From Clostridiales bacterium UBA3953 (lineage in GTDB: Bacteria; Bacillota; Clostridia; Oscillospirales; CAG-272): a DNA stretch of 8,679 bases. Positions 1 through 5,994 of the stretch are shown piece by piece; the first letter of the stretch is position 1, and each line of letters begins with the position of its first letter. A program made the position numbers and the translations under genes. The DNA lies in NCBI GenBank assembly GCA_002385415.1, contig DGDL01000067.1, positions 1 to 8,679 on the forward strand, in the 5' to 3' direction. The notes under the pieces were generated by a model, which worked only from the letters and a program-made list of their open reading frames with translations, made no database searches and had not been told where the DNA came from.

Positions 1-19
1 AGATGTGTATAAGAGACAG
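1..19 (+). other. Tn5/Nextera mosaic-end adapter (artefact)
   Basis: The first 19 bases are exactly the transposase mosaic end used in Nextera tagmentation libraries (AGATGTGTATAAGAGACAG). The same sequence, inverted, ends the window. It is library-derived and not part of the genome. Native sequence starts at base 20, and the reading frame of the binding-protein gene runs into the adapter without meaning. Confidence 0.97.
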
Positions 20-1140
20 ACTATATACTTTGGCTGTGACTCGTCATATTTGGGCAGCGGGATGATGAAATAGTCGGTCTCCATTGCGCGCATCTTTTCG
101 TTTTCACAGGTGCCGAAGGTGCTGGGGAAGAAGAGCAGCCTGTTTTCGACGAACATGGTTAGTGCGGTGGTATCGTATTTTTCGTTTGCAAGAAGCAGGG
201 TCGCGTTGCCCGATTCGAAGAACAGGTTATAAAGCTTGTTGAAAACATTTATGGTGCGTTCGTTGTTGACTATAATGCTTATATTGCCTTCGGCGTCGCG
301 CGCGCTATAGTCAACGCCCGCAGCAAACGCCATGCCGTTGAGCACGTGGCCCTGCTGCATAGCAAAGCCGAACACGTCGTTTTCGTCCGCTACGCTGTCG
401 CCGTTGATGTCGCGATATGCGCCTATCGAGTACTGTTTGAGACTGTCAAGCGTCCACGATCCGCTGTTGACGACATCATATATCCTCTGGTCGCTGTAAT
501 GGTCGTTCCAAAGCGCCGAGTTGACATACATACAGTAGATGGTCGATATATATTCTATGGTTATGTCGCCTGTCGACCAATAGTGAATGTCCTTGTACGC
601 TATCTCGTCCATATACATCTGGCTCCAATAGGGTTTTTCGAAGTTCAGATAGTTTATATGGTCGAGATTTTTCAGATATCCGCTTGATGCAAGCTGGATG
701 TCAAATCTTGCATGGCCCACGATGACGTCGTAATCGTCGGAGTTGGATTGAATGGACATTGTTACCGCGGGAACGAGCTGGTTCATGCCCGTTTCTTTGG
801 AAAGCTGGATGTCAACATTCAGGCGGGATTCGATTGCCTGATTGCGTTTCCAAATTGCCTCGAAAATAATATCCCCTGTGTCCTGCGCATCTTCATCGAT
901 GTCTATAGAGCGGGAGCCCTTGTCAACCTGGTATGTTATGAACCGGATGGTCTGACCGTCAAAGTTCATATTATCGGGCATATCGTCGGGATACAGATCG
1001 ACAGTCTCCTCTCCGGTTTCTTCTGCCGAGGTGACCGTCGGATCGCCTGCGCTCTCATTTGCACAGCCAACGAAGCCTGCGGCTATAGTCAATGCAAGCA
1101 CCAAAGTCAAAATGCGCTTGTAAATAGCCCAAGGTTTCAT
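20..1140 (-). CDS. Extracellular solute-binding lipoprotein of an ABC importer, C-terminus missing
   Basis: The frame is open from ATG at 1140 down to the adapter, giving about 373 residues with no stop. The N-terminus is a lipoprotein signal: positive start (K2, K8, R9), a hydrophobic core at about residues 10-24, then F-V-G-Cys26 as a lipobox. A Ser/Thr/Glu-rich linker (about 27-55) follows, typical of exported lipoproteins. The body resembles family 1 (sugar/oligosaccharide) binding proteins of Gram-positive bacteria, with segments such as YDVIVGHA (137-144) and a D-x-N-x-D-x-x-x-D-E-x-D loop (244-255) like the calcium loop seen in many of these proteins. Family members usually have 430-480 residues, so perhaps 60-100 are missing. 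An AGAGAGG ribosome site lies 7 bases before the start, and the gene has its own promoter. The substrate cannot be told; a sugar or glycan is inferred from family only. Permease genes, if present, would lie beyond the left edge. Confidence 0.85.
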
Positions 1141-1194
1141 ACAATTACCTCTCTCATATGTTAATTTACAAAACAAATGATAATTTTCATAAAA

Positions 1195-1223
1195 AGTATA
1201 ATACAAAAGCTCGGCAGTGTCAA
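1195..1223 (-). promoter_or_regulatory. Housekeeping (sigma-A type) promoter of the solute-binding lipoprotein gene
   Basis: On the minus strand there is a perfect -35 TTGACA (1223-1218), exactly 17 bases of spacer, and a -10 TATACT (1200-1195). The -10 lies about 55 bases before the lipoprotein start codon, leaving room for a leader of about 45 bases. The -35 box is inside one arm of the inverted repeat at 1212-1264, which could matter for regulation. Confidence 0.8.
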
Positions 1224-1264
1224 CAAAGCTTTTTAAAGTCATGTTATAACTTTGACATCTGCCG
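1212..1264 (-). repeat. Imperfect inverted repeat after cysD; candidate terminator or operator
   Basis: The arms CGGCAGTGTCAA (1212-1223) and TTGACATCTGCCG (1252-1264) are complementary over 12 pairs with one bulged T. The 28-base centre can form a smaller inner stem (AAAGT/ACTTT). It lies 28 bases beyond the cysD stop. Read in the cysD direction, the stem is followed by only a weak T-run (AGCTTTTGT); read the other way it is followed by GGTTTTTT. It may therefore terminate cysD, terminate antisense transcription, or serve as a regulator site, because one arm includes the -35 box of the next promoter. The repeat is directly visible; its function is inferred. Confidence 0.6.
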
Positions 1265-1292
1265 GGTTTTTTATGAGCGTCTGTTAGAATTT

Positions 1293-2198
1293 TTACATGT
1301 ATCCGCCTCTGCGAAGCTCTTCAAGACCGCCGCCGTCCTCTTTGTCCTGCTCGCGGCCGGAGCGCTCCGCTATGTTTGCAAACTTGCCGGTCTTAAGCTC
1401 CTCAATTATTTCGTCGAGCGTCGAGGCGTCCGACTCGACAGGCTTTGTGCATGGCGCACAGCCGAGCGAGCGGAAGCGTGTGCCGTCGCCATGATTAAAG
1501 TAGAGCGATACGACGGGCACGCCTTCGCGCTTTATGTATTCCCACACGTCAAGCTCCGTCCAGTCCAGCAGCGGATGGATTCTGACATGTGTTCCCGGCG
1601 CAAAATCGGTTTTATACTGCCCCCAAAACTCGGGCGGCTGGTCGCCGACGTCCCAGTCGCTGTGTTTGTCGCGAGGCGAGAAATAGCGCTCTTTGGAGCG
1701 GCTGCCCTCCTCGTCGGCGCGCACGCCGACTATAACGCCTGTGAACGGTTCGCGGTTGGTGTCAAGCTCATATTGCCCTGTTGCATGGTTCATACGATAG
1801 CGCGGCCACGCGCCCGAAAGCGTATTAATCAGCGCTTCGGTTTTAAGTAAACGGCAGCATTCCAGGCGTGTGGTATTTCCGTCGGGGAAGGTGCGGCGAG
1901 AGTCGAGCGCCTCCCGGTTTTCGCCGTATATCATATCCAGCTTCCACTCGCGCGCAAGCCTGTCGCGGTACTCAATCATTTCGGGGATTTTGTAATGCGT
2001 GTCGATATGTACGAGCGGAAAAGGCACATGTCCGAAAAATGCTTTTCTCGCAAGGCAAAGCAGCACGGTGCTGTCCTTGCCGATAGACCAAAGCATGCAA
2101 AGGTTTTTGAAGTTGGCGTATGCTTCCCGCAATATATGAATGCTGCGTGCTTCAAGCTTGTCGAGATAGTTTTCCTCGCGTTCAGGAAAAGTGTTCAT
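1293..2198 (-). CDS. cysD: CysD-type sulfate adenylyltransferase subunit 2 with four extra-family cysteines
   Basis: This 301-residue PP-loop (ATP pyrophosphatase) protein has the usual CysD length. CysD is the catalytic subunit of bacterial ATP sulfurylase, making APS from ATP and sulfate in the cytoplasm. Visible family marks are the PP-loop S-I-G-K-D-S (38-43), a V-x-A-D-E-E-x-S-R-x-K-E-R block (159-171), P-L-x-x-W-T-E-x-D-V-W-x-Y-I (209-222), and a C-terminus (G-R-E-Q-D-K-E-D to G-Y-M) matching the CysD tail. It also carries C114-C115 before a L-K-T-E-A-L stretch and C247-x-x-C250 in S-L-G-C-A-P-C-T. That pattern is known from [4Fe-4S] APS reductases; E. coli CysD has only the first Cys of the second pair. 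The C-terminal E-C-G-(I/L)-H motif of reductases is absent, so a reductase is unlikely. An AGGAG site sits 10 bases before ATG. The gene follows the CysC-CysQ gene by about 60 bases, probably in one transcript. CysN is not in the window. Confidence 0.88.
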   Translation of the reverse strand: MNTFPEREENYLDKLEARSIHILREAYANFKNLCMLWSIGKDSTVLLCLARKAFFGHVPFPLVHIDTHYKIPEMIEYRDRLAREWKLDMIYGENREALDSRRTFPDGNTTRLECCRLLKTEALINTLSGAWPRYRMNHATGQYELDTNREPFTGVIVGVRADEEGSRSKERYFSPRDKHSDWDVGDQPPEFWGQYKTDFAPGTHVRIHPLLDWTELDVWEYIKREGVPVVSLYFNHGDGTRFRSLGCAPCTKPVESDASTLDEIIEELKTGKFANIAERSGREQDKEDGGGLEELRRGGYM

Positions 2199-2229
2199 TG
2201 TTTTTGCGCTCCTATAAACATGATACTTT

Positions 2230-2253
2230 GCGGCGTGCCTTTTTATGCGCCGC
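2230..2253 (-). other. Intercistronic stem-loop between the CysC-CysQ gene and cysD
   Basis: GCGGCG (2230-2235) and CGCCGC (2248-2253) form a 6-bp all-GC stem with a 12-base loop. It begins a few bases after the stop of the upstream fusion gene. Read in the gene direction there is no T-run after it, so it does not look like a full terminator. It could be an RNA processing or stabilising element that sets the ratio of the two proteins. In the opposite direction it is followed by TGTTTTT, which could stop antisense transcription. Confidence 0.45.
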
Positions 2254-2258
2254 TGTTT

Positions 2259-3626
2259 TTATATTTCCGGGTTAATAAAATCGTTTTCGGGACGGTTTAT
2301 GATGTAAAAACCTTTGTCGTTGAGCGGATTTTTCCTGTTATAAGTGAGCGGGGTACCGTCGGTTTGAAGCAAGATTGCTCCCGCTGCCTCGCAAATGCAA
2401 TGCATTGCGGCGGTATCCCATTCCATCGTCGGGCCGAAGCGGATGTAAATGTCAGCCTCGCCTGCGGCTACCTTGCAGCCTTTAATCGAGCTGCCTGCCG
2501 TAACCGTACGCGCGATGCGGTCTTTATATTTCTCGAGCAGCTGCTCCTCTCGGACATCGCCATGCGAGCGGCTGCGCATGACTACAAGCTCGGATGTGCG
2601 GCGGCTGACCTGCAGACGCTCGAGCTTGCCGGACGCGCTGCGCCTGTATGCTCCGCCGCCTCTTATTCCCATGTAAATTTCGCCCGTCACGGGTACATAG
2701 ACCACGCCGACGACCGGTGTTCCCTTATATGCAAGCGCTATATTGACCGTAAACTCGCCGTTGCGCTTTATAAACTCCTTTGTCCCGTCCAGCGGGTCGA
2801 CGATAAAACAGAGCGGCGAGTAAATCCGCGACGGGTCGTCCGCGCTTTCCTCGGCAAGTATTGGGATAAAAGGGAATTCATTTTTTAACATATCGACTAT
2901 AAGAGCGTTTGAACGCTTGTCGGCGACCGTCAAGGGCGAGCTGTCGTCTTTCAGCTCAACTTTGAAATCGTCGGTGCCGTAAACGTCCATTATCTCATTT
3001 CCTGCACGCAGTGCCGCATCGACCATCACAGAAAGATATTGTCGCCGCATGACCTCGGCAACGACCGCCGACGCGCACACGTCTATGCTTTGTCCCGCCG
3101 TATCCAGCACAAGCTCGGGATTATCGGGCGCCTCATACGGTGCCGACACGCCTGTAAAGTCTGTTATTTCGCCTGCCCGGGCTTTTTTATAAAGCCCTTT
3201 AACGTCGCGCGCCTCGCATACCTCTATCGACGCGGAAACATATATTTCGACAAAGTCGCAGCGGGGCGAAATCCTTTTGCGTGCGGCGTCTCTGCTTTCG
3301 CGTGCCGGCGAGATTGCTGAAACCAGCACTATTTGCCCGCTGTCGGCAAGCAGATATGCCACTTCGGTAAGCCGCCTGATATTTTCAGCCCGGTCGGCCG
3401 GCGAAAAGCCGAGATCGGAGCAAAGCCCCGCCCGCATTGTATCGCCGTCCAGCATATAGGCCGCCATTCCAAGCTCCGTGAGTCTGCGTTCGACTTCGGA
3501 TGCGACAGTGCTTTTACCCGAGCCGGAAAGCCCCGTAAACCAAAGCACCATCGGCTGCTGACGTGTGACTGCGCGCCTTTGCTCGGCCGTCACAGACGAG
3601 GCGCGCTGGTAGATGTTTTCATTCAT
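2259..3626 (-). CDS. cysC/cysQ: Bifunctional APS kinase / 3'(2'),5'-bisphosphate nucleotidase (CysC-CysQ fusion)
   Basis: The 455-residue cytoplasmic protein joins two enzymes in frame. Residues about 1-195 are APS kinase, which phosphorylates APS to PAPS: Walker A G-L-S-G-S-G-K-S-T (32-40), D-G-D (60-62), R-x-E-N-I-R-R (79-85), I-S-P (105-107) and the K-G-L-Y-K-K-A-R-A-G-E lid (143-153) all match CysC. Residues about 197-455 are a CysQ phosphatase of the inositol monophosphatase fold, which hydrolyses PAP to AMP: S-P-x-T-x-A-D (230-236), E-E-S (259-261), D-P-L-D-G-T-K-E-F (277-285) and W-D-T-A-A (403-407) supply the usual metal-binding acidic residues. The junction is very short, around residues 190-200. 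All key residues appear present in both halves. Start: ATG at 3626 with GGAG 8 bases upstream. CysC fusions to CysN or Sat are well known; a CysC-CysQ fusion is less familiar to me. It probably forms an operon with the downstream cysD. Confidence 0.92.
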   Translation of the reverse strand: MNENIYQRASSVTAEQRRAVTRQQPMVLWFTGLSGSGKSTVASEVERRLTELGMAAYMLDGDTMRAGLCSDLGFSPADRAENIRRLTEVAYLLADSGQIVLVSAISPARESRDAARKRISPRCDFVEIYVSASIEVCEARDVKGLYKKARAGEITDFTGVSAPYEAPDNPELVLDTAGQSIDVCASAVVAEVMRRQYLSVMVDAALRAGNEIMDVYGTDDFKVELKDDSSPLTVADKRSNALIVDMLKNEFPFIPILAEESADDPSRIYSPLCFIVDPLDGTKEFIKRNGEFTVNIALAYKGTPVVGVVYVPVTGEIYMGIRGGGAYRRSASGKLERLQVSRRTSELVVMRSRSHGDVREEQLLEKYKDRIARTVTAGSSIKGCKVAAGEADIYIRFGPTMEWDTAAMHCICEAAGAILLQTDGTPLTYNRKNPLNDKGFYIINRPENDFINPEI

Positions 3627-3650
3627 GAGCCGTACTCCAAATTAATATAA

Positions 3651-3680
3651 ATGATAACATGACAAAGAAAGGACGGACAA
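3651..3680 (-). promoter_or_regulatory. Possible promoter of the CysC-CysQ / cysD operon
   Basis: On the minus strand TTGTCC (3680-3675) and TATCAT (3656-3651) are separated by 18 bases, matching the housekeeping consensus at 4 and 5 of 6 positions. The -10 is about 24 bases before the fusion gene's start, so the leader would be short but would still hold its GGAG site. It lies in the 58-bp divergent gap and just ahead of the first codons of the small membrane protein gene. This rests on consensus matching only. Confidence 0.35.
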
Positions 3681-3684
3681 GGCA

Positions 3685-3957
3685 GTGAATATGTATTCAA
3701 ACCGCCCGGCCAACCGAATATCGCGCCGGGCACGAGCCGCCGAGCGGCGCATAACTTTTGCCGCTGTTATGCTTACGTTTTCGGTAATAGTAACCCTTGC
3801 AACCGTAAAGCGTGTCGTCGACGGGCATAAAAAAAGCGATCTGTCGGAAGCCGCAGCGCTTGCCTATGCGGTCGTAGCTTCAACTGAAAGCGCGACCGGC
3901 ACAGAATCCGGCGCGGCGGACAGCGACGACATCGTCGTCACCGACATTATAGCATAA
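3685..3957 (+). CDS. Small single-pass membrane protein of unknown function
   Basis: I do not recognise this 90-residue protein. It has a strongly basic N-terminus (seven Arg among residues 7-22), one hydrophobic segment at about 23-41 and an acidic, Ala/Ser/Thr-rich C-terminal tail (about 48-90). By the positive-inside rule the N-terminus is in the cytoplasm and the tail outside. The start is uncertain: GTG at 3685 has AAAGGA 11 bases upstream, while ATG at 3691, two codons later, has AAGG 8 bases upstream. The gene ends 55 bases before the M50 protease gene on the same strand, so the two are probably co-transcribed and the small protein could be a partner or substrate of the protease. It is too short to be SpoIVFA and shows no peptidase or coiled-coil region. 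The reading frame looks genuine: same strand and spacing as its neighbour, with a clear membrane topology. Confidence 0.6.
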   Translation: MNMYSNRPANRISRRARAAERRITFAAVMLTFSVIVTLATVKRVVDGHKKSDLSEAAALAYAVVASTESATGTESGAADSDDIVVTDIIA

Positions 3958-4012
3958 TACGGTCCGGGTTGCAATCGGAAAGACCCAAAAATCCGGAAAT
4001 AATAAAAGCGGC

Positions 4013-4636
4013 ATGGTAAAGTCGCGCGGTGGAGGCAAATATAAAATCCCTACTATTTCCATATCGCCGCTTGCTTTTGTATTTGCCGCAATTCTTTTTG
4101 TCGACGGTACGGTTTACGCGCTTATTACCTTTGCGGCAGCAGCGGTCCACGAGCTTGGGCATCTTGCTGCCGCGCTTGTCACACGCACGCCGATAAGCAG
4201 GGTAACGCTATTGCCGCTCGGGGCGGTTATTACTTTGGGCGAGCCATGTCCATATAGCGCCGATATTATAGTGAAACTTGCCGGGGGAGGCGCAAACCTG
4301 CTTTCCGCCGGAGTGTGTGCCGCAGCCAGAAGAGTTTTTGCGCTATCGGGTGCAGCGGATATAGCCGCTGTGTATTTTATTGTCTGCTCCATAGCGCTTG
4401 CCGCCATAAACCTTTTGCCTGTTCGCACGCTTGACGGCGGTGAGGCGCTTTACAGTCTGCTTTGCCTGTGGAAAGACCCTCATTTTGCCGAGCGCGTCAT
4501 GCGTGTTATTTCGCTTTGTGCGCTGTTTCCTCTGTGGGTGGTCGCGGGCTTTACGCTCTTTTACACCGGCGGAAATTTCACTTTGATGCTGCTGTGCGGA
4601 TGGCTGTTTTTTGCAGCGGTACTACAAAGCGGTTAG
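4013..4636 (+). CDS. M50-family (site-2 protease / SpoIVFB-like) membrane metalloprotease
   Basis: The 207-residue protein is mostly hydrophobic, with about five or six membrane segments. H-E-L-G-H at 46-50 within the second hydrophobic stretch gives two zinc ligands and the catalytic Glu. N-L-L-P-x-x-x-L-D-G-G at 133-143 gives the third ligand, Asp141. A G-G-G-A-N stretch (91-95) fits the conserved inner segment of M50 enzymes. The family cuts membrane-embedded substrates; SpoIVFB activates pro-sigma-K during sporulation in Bacillus. This protein is shorter than SpoIVFB (about 288 residues) and has no CBS domain at its C-terminus, so it is a minimal core enzyme. No clear SpoIVFA partner precedes it, only the 90-residue membrane protein. 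ATG at 4013 has no good ribosome site, only an A-rich stretch, so expression may depend on translation of the gene before it. The link to sporulation is inference. Confidence 0.83.
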   Translation: MVKSRGGGKYKIPTISISPLAFVFAAILFVDGTVYALITFAAAAVHELGHLAAALVTRTPISRVTLLPLGAVITLGEPCPYSADIIVKLAGGGANLLSAGVCAAARRVFALSGAADIAAVYFIVCSIALAAINLLPVRTLDGGEALYSLLCLWKDPHFAERVMRVISLCALFPLWVVAGFTLFYTGGNFTLMLLCGWLFFAAVLQSG

Positions 4637-4758
4637 GCGGGAAAGCGGAGTATAATAGAGTAAATGGGCGGAATTCACAGTTTAAATTGAAATAAACCCG
4701 CCAAATCGCGAATAATTGTAAAAAACTCGGGGAGAATCTAATAATTTAATCAAACATG

Positions 4759-4787
4759 TTGCATTTTATAATACAAGGTGCTATAAT
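4759..4787 (+). promoter_or_regulatory. Housekeeping (sigma-A type) promoter of the potABCD operon
   Basis: TTGCAT (4759-4764) is followed after exactly 17 bases by TATAAT (4782-4787), a near-perfect match. Transcription would begin near 4794, about 43 bases before the potA start. A second TATAAT lies within the spacer (4767-4772) but has no -35 partner. No operator dyad is obvious around it. The promoter sits in the 200-bp gap after the M50 gene, so the transporter is probably transcribed independently. Confidence 0.82.
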
Positions 4788-4815
4788 AGGGTCGATTTTT
4801 TAGAATGGGTATTAC

Positions 4816-4836
4816 GGAGGTATAATATAACGAGGA
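4816..4836 (+). promoter_or_regulatory. Unusually spaced ribosome binding region of potA
   Basis: A strong GGAGG (4816-4820) lies 16 bases before the potA ATG, far more than the usual 5-10. A second purine run GAGGA (4832-4836) abuts the ATG and is too close. An in-frame TAA at 4828-4830 rules out any longer start, and the ABC domain begins within ten residues of this ATG, so the start itself is secure. Between the two runs is TATAATATAA, which might be looped or might hold a secondary promoter element. Confidence 0.5.
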
Positions 4837-5994
4837 ATGACCGGAACCGAAAGCTGCATAATCTCGCTTCGAGGCGTCACTAAATATTATAACGGCGAAG
4901 CGGTGCTTCGCGGAATTAACCTCGACATCCACGACAAGGAGTTTATAACACTGCTGGGTCCTTCCGGCTGCGGGAAGACTACCACGTTGCGGATAATCGG
5001 GGGTTTTGTTACACCTGACGAAGGCGACGTCTACTTCAACGGCAGGCGCGTAAACGATGTTCCGCCGTACAAGCGTCCGGTGAACACGGTTTTTCAGAAA
5101 TACGCGCTGTTCCCACACCTGAATGTATATGATAACATCGCTTTTGGGCCGCGGCTTCGCAAGGTGCCGGAAAGCGAGATTTCACGCAGAGTAAAAGAGA
5201 TGCTCGAGCTTGTCAACCTACGCGGGTTCGAGCGCAGAAGCGTAAACTCGCTTTCGGGCGGCCAGCAGCAGCGTGTTGCAATAGCCCGCGCGCTTATAAA
5301 CGACCCGAAAGTGCTGCTTCTTGACGAGCCGCTCGGCGCGCTCGACCTCAAACTGCGAAAGGACATGCAGGTAGAGCTTAAAAATATCCAGCAGCAAATG
5401 TCCATCACCTTCATATATGTCACACACGACCAGGAAGAGGCTCTGTCGATGTCGGACACCGTCGTTGTTATGGATACGGGCGAAATCCAGCAGATAGGAA
5501 CGCCGGAGGAGATATATAACGAGCCTGACAATGCGTTTGTTGCCGACTTTATCGGCGAATCGAACATTTTGGACGGCACAATGGTTTCCGATTTCGATGT
5601 GGTGATCTTTGGCAGACACTTTGAATGCCTTGACAAAGGTTTTGAAAAAAATGAAGCCGTTGACGTCGTTGTGCGCCCCGAAGACATTGACATTGTATCT
5701 GTTGAAGAAGGTATGCTTTCGGGAGTAGTGACAAACGTAACATTTAAAGGGCTGCATTACGAGATAATTATTGACATAGAAGGATTCAAATGGATGGTCC
5801 AAACGACTGACTTTTGGCCCGTCGCCGCTGTCGTGGGCATAAAAATAGACCCCGACGCAATCCATATAATGAAAAAATCCAAATACTCAGGCGCTTTCGG
5901 CGACTACAGCTCTTTTTCGGAGGAGCTGGACAAGCTGTCAGAACTCGAAGCCCAGCCCGAACAGCCCCCTGTGGAGGAGGAAATCATAGATTGA
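4837..5994 (+). CDS. potA: Spermidine/putrescine ABC importer, ATP-binding subunit PotA
   Basis: The 385-residue cytoplasmic ATPase powers polyamine uptake through PotB/PotC. The nucleotide-binding domain is complete: aromatic A-loop Y17-Y18, Walker A G-P-S-G-C-G-K-T-T (41-49), Q-loop Q87, signature L-S-G-G-Q-Q-Q-R (139-146), Walker B V-L-L-L-D-E (159-164), D-loop A-L-D (168-170) and switch His197 in T-H-D-Q-E-E-A. The F-Q-K-Y-A-L-F-P-H-L-N-V stretch (86-97) is typical of the PotA/FbpC/CysA branch. The C-terminal part (about 235-360) is the regulatory TOBE region, and the last 25 residues form an acidic Glu/Pro-rich tail. The stop overlaps the TTG start of potB. Gene order A-B-C-D supports polyamine over iron or sulfate import. 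Spermidine versus putrescine preference cannot be told from this subunit. Confidence 0.95.
   Translation: MTGTESCIISLRGVTKYYNGEAVLRGINLDIHDKEFITLLGPSGCGKTTTLRIIGGFVTPDEGDVYFNGRRVNDVPPYKRPVNTVFQKYALFPHLNVYDNIAFGPRLRKVPESEISRRVKEMLELVNLRGFERRSVNSLSGGQQQRVAIARALINDPKVLLLDEPLGALDLKLRKDMQVELKNIQQQMSITFIYVTHDQEEALSMSDTVVVMDTGEIQQIGTPEEIYNEPDNAFVADFIGESNILDGTMVSDFDVVIFGRHFECLDKGFEKNEAVDVVVRPEDIDIVSVEEGMLSGVVTNVTFKGLHYEIIIDIEGFKWMVQTTDFWPVAAVVGIKIDPDAIHIMKKSKYSGAFGDYSSFSEELDKLSELEAQPEQPPVEEEIID

Noticed and set aside
346..1164. Two plus-strand frames (346-687 and 712-1164) opposite the lipoprotein gene
   Set aside because: They have no ribosome sites or recognisable domains and are shadows of the minus-strand binding-protein frame, which has a lipobox and family motifs.
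1293..2198. cysD gene as an APS/PAPS reductase (CysH)
   Set aside because: The cysteine pairs resemble the APS reductase cluster, but the C-terminal E-C-G-(I/L)-H catalytic motif is missing and the C-terminus is that of CysD.
1158..2888. Long plus-strand frames (1158-1850, 1995-2888) opposite cysD and the CysC-CysQ gene
   Set aside because: Composition is odd (Cys- and Arg-rich), with no domains; the minus strand encodes clear enzymes with intact motifs.
4651..4656. TATAAT just after the M50 gene as a promoter
   Set aside because: No -35-like hexamer is found at 16-18 bases upstream, and the later TTGCAT-17-TATAAT is far better placed for potA.
4665..4702. Possible terminator after the M50 gene (GGCGG and CCGCC arms)
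   Set aside because: The arms are only five bases long, widely spaced, and not followed by a T-run; pairing is too weak to claim.
5094..5865. Minus-strand frames of 199 and 215 codons opposite potA
   Set aside because: They are Ser- or His/Arg-rich shadows of the complete PotA frame with no supporting signals.
5814..5990. 59-residue Arg-rich N-terminal extension of PotB
   Set aside because: It is the potA TOBE coding region read in another frame; the strong ribosome site before TTG 5991 and the family N-terminus fix the real start.
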